From Bathymodiolus brooksi (taxonomy: Eukaryota > Mollusca > Bivalvia > Mytilida > Modiolidae): 64,000 nt of DNA. Under the pieces are notes generated by a model, which made no database searches, was not told the DNA's origin, and was given only the letters and a program-made list of their open reading frames with translations. Location: the NCBI GenBank assembly GCA_963680875.1, contig OY804579.1, positions 35,449,804-35,513,803 on the forward strand, written 5' to 3'. Below, one piece after another: positions 55,808 through 64,000 of this stretch. Every line of letters begins with the position of its first letter. The stretch's first letter is position 1. A program made the translations under genes and the position numbers.

Positions 55808-58750
55808 CTTAACCCACAATACCAAGCTTGTTTATTTTCTACAGGCCCCTAACCCACAATACCAAGCTTGTTTATTTTCTACATGCCCCTAATCCACAAT
55901 ACCAAGCTTGTTTATTTTTTACAGGCCCTAACCCACAATACCAAGCTTGTTTATTTTCTACAGGCCCCTAACCCTCAATACCAAGCTTGTTTATTTTCTA
56001 CAGGCCCCTAACCCACAATACCAAGCTTGTTTATTTTCTACAGGCCCCTAATCCACAATACCAAGCTTGTTTGTTTTCTACAGGCCCCTAATCCACAATG
56101 CCAAGCTTATTTATTTTCTACAGGCCCCTAATCCACAATACCAAGCTTGTTTGTTTTCTACAGGCCCCTAATCCACAATGCCAAGCTTATTTATTTTCTA
56201 CAGGCCCCTAATCCACAATACCAAGCTTGTTTATTTTCTACAGGCCCCTAATCCATAATACCAAGCTTGTTTGTTTTCTACAGGCCCCTAATCCACAATA
56301 CCAAGCTTGTTTATTTTCTACAGGCCCCTAATCCACAATACCAAGCTTGTTTATTTTCTACAGGCCCCTAATCCACAATACCAAGCTTGTTTGTTTTCTA
56401 CAGGCCCCTAATCCACAATACCAAGCTTGTTTGTTTTCTACAGACCCTAGCCCACACTACCAAGCTTATTTATTTTCTACAGGCCCCTAGCCCTCAATAC
56501 CAAGCTTGTTTATTTTCTACAGGCCCCTAATTCACAATACCAAGCTTGTTTGTTTTCTACAGGCCCCTAATCCACAATGCCAAGCTTATTTATTTTCTAC
56601 AGGCCCCTAATCCACAATACCAAGCTTGTTTATTTTCTACAGGCCCCTAATCCACAATACCAAGCTTGTTTGTTTTCTACAGGCCCCTAATCCACAATGC
56701 CAAGCTTGTTTATTTTCTACAGGCCCCTAATCCACAATACCAAGCCTGTTTATTTTCTACAGGCCCCTAATCCACAATACCAAGCTTGTTTATTTTCTAC
56801 ACCCCTATCCCACAATACCAAGCTTGTTTATATTCTACAGGCCCCTAATCCACAATACCAAGCTTGTTTATTTTCTACAGGCCCCTAATCCACAATACCA
56901 AGCTTCTTTATTTTCTACAGGCCCCTAATCCACAATGTCAAGCTTGTTTATTTTCTACAGGCCCCTAATCCAAAATACCAAGCTTGTTTATTTTCTACAG
57001 GCCCTAACCCACAATACCAAGCTTGTTTATTTTCTACAGGCCCTTAATCCACAATACCAAGCTTGTTTGTTTTCTACAGGCCCTAACCCACAATACCAAG
57101 CTTGTTTGTCTTCTACAGTCCCCTAACCCGCAATACCAAGCTTGTTTATTTTCTACAGGCCCCTAATCCACAATACCAAGCTTGTTTATTTTCTACAGGC
57201 CCTAACCCACAATACCAAGCTTGTTTATTTTCTACAGGCCCCTAATCCACAATACCAAGCTTGTTTATTTTCTACAGGCCCCTAATCCACAATACCAAGC
57301 TTCTTTATTTTCTACAGGCCCCTAATCCACAATGCCAAACTTGTTTATTTTCTACAGGCCCCTAATCCACAATACCAATCTTGTTTATTTTCTAAAGGCC
57401 CTAACCCACAATACCAAGCTTGTTTATTTTCTACAGGCCCTAACCCACAATACCAAGCTTGTTTATTTTCTACAGGCCCCTAATCCACAATACAAAGCTT
57501 GTTTGTTTTCTACAGGCCCTAACCCACAATACCAAGCTTGTTTATTTTCTACAGTTCCCAAACCCACAATACCAAGCTTGTTTATTTTCTACAGGCCCTT
57601 AATCCACAATACCAAGCTTGTTTGTTTTCTACAGGCCCTAACCCACAATACCAAGCTTGTTTGTCTTCTACAGTCCCCTAACCCGCAATACCAAGCTTGT
57701 TTATTTTCTACAGGCCCCTAATCCACAATACCAAGCTTGTTTATTTTCTACAGGCCCTAACCCACAATACCAAGCTTGTTTATTTTCTACAGGCCCCTAA
57801 TCCACAATGCCAAACTTGTTTATTTTCTACAGGCCCCTAATCCACAATACCAATCTTGTTTATTTTCTAAAGGCCCTAACCCACAATACCAAGCTTGTTT
57901 ATTTTCTACAGGCCCTAACCCACAATACCAAGCTTGTTTATTTTCTACAGGCCCCTTATCCACAATACCAAGCTTGTTTGTTTTCTACAGGCCCTAACCC
58001 ACAATACCAAGCTTGTTTATTTTCTACAGTTCCCAAACCCACAATACCAAGCTTGTTTATTTTCTACAGGCCCTTAATCCACAATACCAAGCTTGTTTGT
58101 TTTCTACAGGCCCTAACCCACAATACCAAGCTTGTTTGTCGTCTACAGTCCCCTAACCCACAATACCAAGCTTGTTTATTTTCTACAGTCCCCTAACCCA
58201 CAATACCAAGCTTGTTTATTTTCTACAGGCCCCTAATCCACAATACCAAGCTTGTTTATTTTCTACAGGCCCTAACCCACAATACCAAGCTTGTTTATTT
58301 TCTACAGGCCCCTAACCCACAATACCAAGCTTGTTTATTTTCTACAGGCCCCTAACCCTCAATACCAAGCTTGTTTATTTTCTACAGGCCCCTAACCCAC
58401 AATACCAAGCTTGTTTATTTTCTACAGGCCCCTAACTCACAATACCAAGCTTGTTTGTTTTCTACAGGCCCTAACCCACAATACCAAGCTTGTTTATTTT
58501 CTACAGGCCCCTAACCCACAATACCAAGCTTGTTTATTTTCTACAGGCCCCTAACCCACAATACCAAGCTTGTTTATTTTCTACAGGCCCTAACCCACAA
58601 TACCAAGCTTGTTTATTTTCTACAGGCCCTAACCCACAATACCAAGCTTGTTTATTTTCTACAAGCCCCTAACCCACAATACCAAGCTTGTTTATTTTCT
58701 ACAGGCCCCTAACCCACAATACCAAGCTTGTTTATTTTCTAAAGTCCCCT
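55808..58750. repeat. 40-bp satellite array, about 73 units
   Basis: The unit is AATCCACAATACCAAGCTTG plus TTTATTTTCTACAGGCCCCT, with a frequent 39-bp form that has one C fewer. Each unit has a HindIII site. A block of 12 units repeats at 475 bp (57,332 and 57,807 onward), and a 120-bp pattern repeats near 56,080-56,220. Frames of 60-129 codons arise because three units of 40 bp are divisible by 3; they are not genes. Confidence 0.96.
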
Positions 58751-59477
58751 TAACCCACACGTCTCATGACACACAAAGACAACATTGCTTACTTTAATTT
58801 TCACCACAATGTCAATTTTGTATATTTTACACGCCCTAATAAACTCATGTGTATATAATGAATTGAGAAAGACACATTGATATTAATATCGGCTTTTTCG
58901 AGCTCCTTTTTTGCGAATCATATTGCGCATAGCCTTAATTTGATATATTGCAATAAAATAGTGTCATGTAAAACGATTTTCTGATTCCTTCAGTTTGTTT
59001 TTTATTTGTAGATCTAAAATAGAATGAATGTCCCTGGCATGGTATTCATTTTGTATATAATTACACGATTGAATGTATTTTCTGATATATTTCTTCATAA
59101 AAGGATGTCATTGATCTTCTGACGGTGGCCCAAATGATCAGCAATTCTGCCATAAAAGAACCCCAGTATAACACACCAGTCTACTTTATGTGCATATTTA
59201 TAATTAAAATAAAGGGTTTTCTTTGCTTCGAGACGACGTAACTGTTTAGTGATTGCATTGATACATTTCTATTGGTTTTATTGTAAAATTACAGACACAC
59301 AAATCATAATTCAATTACATTTTAACTTTCATTTTATAATCTTTTAATAATTTCTTTTGTATCAAATTAAATATTTACACTTGACGTATATGTCCGATCA
59401 ACTTTTTAAAAATCAAATTATTACGGGACAGCTAAAATATCGAATACTAATGTGCATAGTAAAAGTCAAACACAGAA
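58751..59477. other. Sequence between arrays
   Basis: The first 100 bp still echo the 40-bp unit (CACAATGTCAATTTTG, TATTTTACACGCCC near 58,805-58,840). The rest shows no gene or repeat that I recognise. Confidence 0.5.
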
Positions 59478-62400
59478 ATTTATAATAAATTCCTGTCAGT
59501 GCTAGGAAAGGTTTTCTCTCAGCATGTTTATAATAAATTCCTGTCAGTGCTAGGAAAGGTTTTCTCTCACCATGTTTATAATAAATTCCTGTCAGTGCTA
59601 GGAAAGGTTTTCTCTCACCATGTTTATAATAAATTCCTGTCAGTGTTAGGAAAGGTTTTCTCTCAGCATGTTTATAATAAATTCCTGTCAGTGTTAGGAA
59701 ATGTTTTCTCTCAGCATGTTTATAATAAATTCCTGTCAGTGCTAGGAAAGGTTTTCTCTCAGCATGTGTATAATAAATTCCTGTCAGTGTTAGGAAAGGT
59801 TTTCTCTCACCATGTTTATAATAAATTCCTGTCAGTGCTAGGAAAGATTTTCTCTCAGCATGTTTATGATAAATTCTTGTCAGTGCTAGGAAAGGTTTTC
59901 TCTCAGCATGTGTATAATAAATTTCTGTCAGTGCTAGGAAAGGTTTTCTCTCAGCATGTTTATAATAAATTCCTGTCAGTGCTAGGAAAGGTTTTCTCTC
60001 ACCATGTTTATAATAAATTCCTGTCAGTGCTAGGAAAGGTTTTCTCTCACCATGTTTATAATAAATTCCTGTCAGTGCTAGGAAAGGTTTTCTCACAGCA
60101 TGTTTATAATAAATTCCTGTCAGTGCTAGGAAAGGTTTTCTCTCACCATGTTTATAATAAATTCCTGTCAGTGCTAGGAAAGGTTCTCTCAGCATGTTTA
60201 TAATAAATTTCTGTCAGTGCTAGGAAAGGTTTTCTTCAGCACGTTTATAATAAATTCCTGTCAGTGCTAGGAAAGGTTTTCTTCAGCATGTTTATAATAA
60301 ATTCCTGTCAGTGCTAGGAAAGGTTTTCTCTCAGCATGTTTATAATAAATTCCTGTCGGTGCTAGGAAAGGTTTTCTCTCAGCATGTTTATAATAAATTC
60401 CTGTCAGTGCTAGGAAAGGTTTTCTCTCAGCATGTTTATAATAAATTCCTGTCAGTGCTAGGAAAGGTTTTCTCTCAGCATGTTTATAATAAATTCCTGT
60501 CAGTGCTAGGAAAGGTTTTCTCTTACCATGTTTATAATAAATTCCTGTCAGTGCTAGGAAAGGTTTTCTCTCAGCATGTTTATAATAAATTCCTGTCAGT
60601 GCTAGGAAAGGTTTTCTCTCAGCATGTTTATAATAAATTCCTGTCAGTGTTAGGAAAGGTTTTCTCTCAGCATGTTTATAATAAATTCCTGTCAGTGTTA
60701 GGAAAGGTTTTCTCTCAGCATGTTTATAATAAATTCCTGTCAGTGCTAGGAAAGGTTTTCTCTCAGCATGTTTATAATAAATTCCTGTCAGTGTTAGGAA
60801 AGGTTTTCTCTCAGCATGTTTATAATAAATTCCTGTCAGTGTTAGGAAAGGTTTTCTCTCAGCATGTTTATAATAAATTCCTGTCAGTGTTAGGAAAGGT
60901 TTTCTCTCAGCATGTTTATAATAAATTCCTGTCAGTGCTAGGAAAGGTTTTCTCTCAGCATGTTTATAATAAATTCCTGTCAGTGCTAGGAAAGGTTTTC
61001 TCTCAGCATGTTTATAATAAATTCCTGTCAGTGTTAGGAAAGGTTTTCTCTCAGCATGTTTATAATAAATTCCTGTCAGTGCTAGGAAAGGTTTTCTCTC
61101 AGCATGTTTATAATAAATTCCTGTCAGTGCTAGGAAAGGTTTTCTCTCAGCATGTTTATAATAAATTCCTGTCAGTGCTAGGAAAGGTTTTCTCTCAGCA
61201 TGTTTATAATAAATTCCTGTCAGTGCTAGGAAAGGTTTTCTCTCAGCATGTTTATAATAAATTCCTGTCAGTGTTAGGAAAGGTTTTCTTTCAGCATGTT
61301 TATAATAAATTCCTGTCAGTGTTAGGAAAGGTTTTCTCTCAGCATGTGTATAATAAATTCCTGTCAGTGCTAGGAAAGGTTTTCTCTCAGCATGTTTATA
61401 ATAAATTCCTGTCAGTGCTAGGAAAGGTTTTCTCTCAGCATGTTTATAATAAATTCCTGTCAGTGCTAGGAAAGGTTTTCTCTTACCATGTTTATAATAA
61501 ATTCCTGTCAGTGCTAGGAAAGGTTTTCTCTCAGCATGTTTATAATAAATTCCTGTCAGTGCTAGGAAAGGTTTTCTCTCAGCATGTTTATAATAAATTC
61601 CTGTCAGTGCTAGGAAAGGTTTTCTCTCACCATGTTTATAATAAATTCCTGTCAGTGCTAGGAAAGGTTTTCTCTCAGCATGTTTATAATAAATTCCTGT
61701 CAGTGTTAGGAAAGGTTTTCTCTCAGCATGTTTATAATAAATTCCTGTCAGTGCTAGGAAAGGTTTTCTCTCAGCATGTTTATAATAAATTCCTGTCAGT
61801 GTTAGGAAAGGTTTTCTCTCAGCATGTTTATAATAAATTCCTGTCAGTGTTAGGAAAGGTTTTCTCTCAGCATGTTTATAATAAATTCCTGTCAGTGTTA
61901 GGAAAGGTTTTCTCTCAGCATGTTTATAATAAATTCCTGTCAGTGCTAGGAAAGGTTTTCTCTCAGCATGTTTATAATAAATTCCTGTCAGTGCTAGGAA
62001 AGGTTTTCTCTCAGCATGTTTATAATAAATTCCTGTCAGTGTTAGGAAAGGTTTTCTCTCAGCATGTTTATAATAAATTCCTGTCAGTGCTAGGAAAGGT
62101 TTTCTCTCAGCATGTTTATAATAAATTCCTGTCAGTGCTAGGAAAGGTTTTCTCTCAGCATGTTTATAATAAATTCCTGTCAGTGCTAGGAAAGGTTTTC
62201 TCTCAGCATGTTTATAATAAATTCCTGTCAGTGCTAGGAAAGGTTTTCTCTCAGCATGTTTATAATAAATTCCTGTCAGTGTTAGGAAAGGTTTTCTTTC
62301 AGCATGTTTATAATAAATTCCTGTCAGTGTTAGGAAAGGTTTTCTCTCAGCATGTGTATAATAAATTCCTGTCAGTGCTAGGAAAGGTTTTCTCTCAGCA

Positions 62401-64000
62401 TGTTTATAATAAATTCCTGTCAGTGCTAGGAAAGGTTTTCTCTCAGCATGTTTATATTAAATTCCTGTTAGTGTTAGGAAAGGTTTTCTCTCAGCATGTT
62501 TATAATAAATTCCTGTCAGTGCTAGGAAAGGTTTTCTCTCACCATGTTTATAATAAATTCCTGTCAGTGCTAGGAAAGGTTTTCTCTCAGCATGTTTATA
62601 ATAAATTCCTGTCAGTGTTAGGAAAGGTTTTCTCTCAGCATGTTTATATTAAATTCCTGTCAGTGTTAGGAAAGGTTTTCTCTCAGCATGTTTATAATAA
62701 ATTCCTGTCAGTGCTAAGAAAGGTTTTCTCTCAGCATGTTTATAATAAATTCCTGTCAGTGTTAGGAAAGGTTTTCTCTCAGCATGTTTATAATAAATTC
62801 CTGTCAGTGTTAGGAAAGGTTTTCTCTCAGCATGTTTATAATAAATTCCTGTCAGTGCTAGGAAAGGTTTTCTCTCAGCATGTTTATAATAAATTCCTGT
62901 CAGTGTTAGGAAAGGTTTTCTCTCACCATGTTTATAATAAATTCCTGTCAGTGCTAGGAAAGGTTTTCTCTCACCATGTTTATAATAAATTCCTGTCAGT
63001 GCTAGGAAAGGTTTTCTCTCAGCATGTTTATAATAAATTCCTGTCAGTGTCAGGAAAAGTTTTCTCTCAGCATGTTTATAATAAATTCCTGTCAGTGTTA
63101 GGAAAGGTTTTCTCTCACCATGTTTATAATAAATTCCTGTCAGTGCTAGGAAAGGTTTTCTCTCAGCATGTTTATAATAAATTCCTGTCAGTGTTAGGAA
63201 AGGTTTCCTCTCAGCATGTTTATAATAAATTCCTGTCAGTGTTAGGAAAGGTTTTCTCTCAGCATGTTTATAATAAATTCCTGTCAGTGTTAGGAAAGGT
63301 TTTCTCTCACCATGTTTATAATAAATTACTATCAGTGCTAGGAACGGTTTTCTCTCAGCATGTTTATAATAAATTCCTGTCAGTGCTAGGAAAGGTTTTC
63401 TCTCAGCATGTTTATAATAAATTCCTGTCAGTACTAGGAAAGGTTTTCTCTCAGCATGTTTATAATAAATTCCTGTCAGTGCTAGGAAAGGTTTTCTCTC
63501 AGCATGTTTATAATAAATTCCTGTCAGTGCTAGGAAAGGTTTTCTCTCAGCATGTTTATAATAAATTCCTGTCAGTGCTAGGAAAGGTTTTCTCTCAGCA
63601 TGTTTATAATAAATACCTGTCAGTGCTAGGAAAGGTTTTCTCTCAGCATGTTTATAATAAATTCCTGTCAGTGCTAGGAAAGGTTTTCTCTCAGCATGTT
63701 TATAATAAATTCCTCTCAGTGCTAGGAAAGGTTTTCTCTCAGCATGTTTACAATAAATTCCTGTCAGTGCTAGGAAAGGTTTTCTCTCAGCATGTTTATA
63801 ATAAATTCCTGTCAGTGCTAGGAAAGGTTTTCTTCAGCATGTTTATAATAAATTCCTGTCAGTGCTAGGAAAGGTTTTCTCTCAGCATGTTTATAATAAA
63901 TTCCTGTCAGTGCTAGGAAAGGTTTTCTCTCACCATGTTTATAATAAATTCCTGTCAGTGCTAGGAAAGGTTTTCTCTCAGCATGTTTATAATAAATTCC
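59478..64000. repeat. 48-bp satellite array, about 94 units, open at the right edge
   Basis: The unit is TTTATAATAAATTCCTGTCA, GTGCTAGGAAAGG and TTTTCTCTCAGCATG, 48 bp. Units shortened by 2 or so bases (TTTTCTTCAGC; GGTTCTCTCAGC) occur at about 60,185, 60,230, 60,285 and 63,830. Between the shortened units the frame is open for up to 1,185 codons on the plus strand (60,311-63,868) and 260 on the minus strand (59,413-60,195). That is expected for a stop-free unit of 16 codons and is not evidence of a protein. Duplications at 960 bp (CTCTTACCATG, 60,531 and 61,491) and 1,008 bp (TTCTTTCAGC, 61,288 and 62,296) show higher-order structure. Confidence 0.97.

Noticed and set aside
57332..58196. Duplicated 129-residue proteins
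   Set aside because: Both are the 40-bp satellite read through a duplicated 475-bp block.
60311..63868. A 1,185-codon open frame as a repetitive protein gene
   Set aside because: It is the 48-bp satellite read in a frame whose unit happens to lack stops. It starts and ends at units with small deletions, the opposite strand is open as well, and each unit contains AATAAA.

Overview
This window looks like eukaryotic, gene-free, repeat-dense DNA, most likely from a bivalve mollusc (mussel-like). The evidence is high AT content, no recognisable prokaryotic genes, and many copies of tRNA-derived SINEs and other dispersed repeats whose wording I recognise from molluscan and especially mytilid sequence. 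That recognition is from memory and unverified. I found no protein-coding gene, rRNA or functional tRNA that I can support. The longest open frames lie inside satellites and are by-products of monomer lengths divisible by 3.

Layout. 1-11,584 is a 78-bp satellite that starts outside the window, with nested higher-order duplications. It joins a 41-bp minisatellite (11,583-11,830). 11,831-51,500 is AT-rich sequence carrying: (a) at least ten SINE copies in two subfamilies that share a body but have different tRNA-like heads; (b) about twelve copies or fragments of a dispersed family whose one end carries a hammerhead-ribozyme-like core (CTGATGA ... GAAAC ... GTC); (c) fragments of other mussel-type repeats; (d) large foldback elements at 17,441-18,238, 37,433-38,075 and 43,380-44,995, smaller palindromes, and a 280-bp hAT-type MITE with a perfect 8-bp target duplication. 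51,533-54,500 is a 28/29-bp array interleaved with, and ending inside, a SINE. 55,310-58,750 is a 40-bp array with decayed edges. 59,478-64,000 is a 48-bp array that runs off the right end. Tandem arrays make up roughly a third of the window.

How the parts relate. Several arrays have visible parents. The 28-bp array at 25,524-26,489 is an amplified internal segment of a hammerhead-family copy. The equivalent segment is duplicated around a 20-G run in another copy (30,447-30,549). The 28/29-bp array sits where a SINE's B-box region should be. The window therefore shows mobile elements seeding satellites, and satellites then carrying element pieces along in about 1.2-kb duplications. The most biologically interesting candidate is the hammerhead-bearing dispersed family, which could be a non-autonomous Penelope-like or retrozyme-like element. 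Its catalytic competence is unproven, because stem II is weak.
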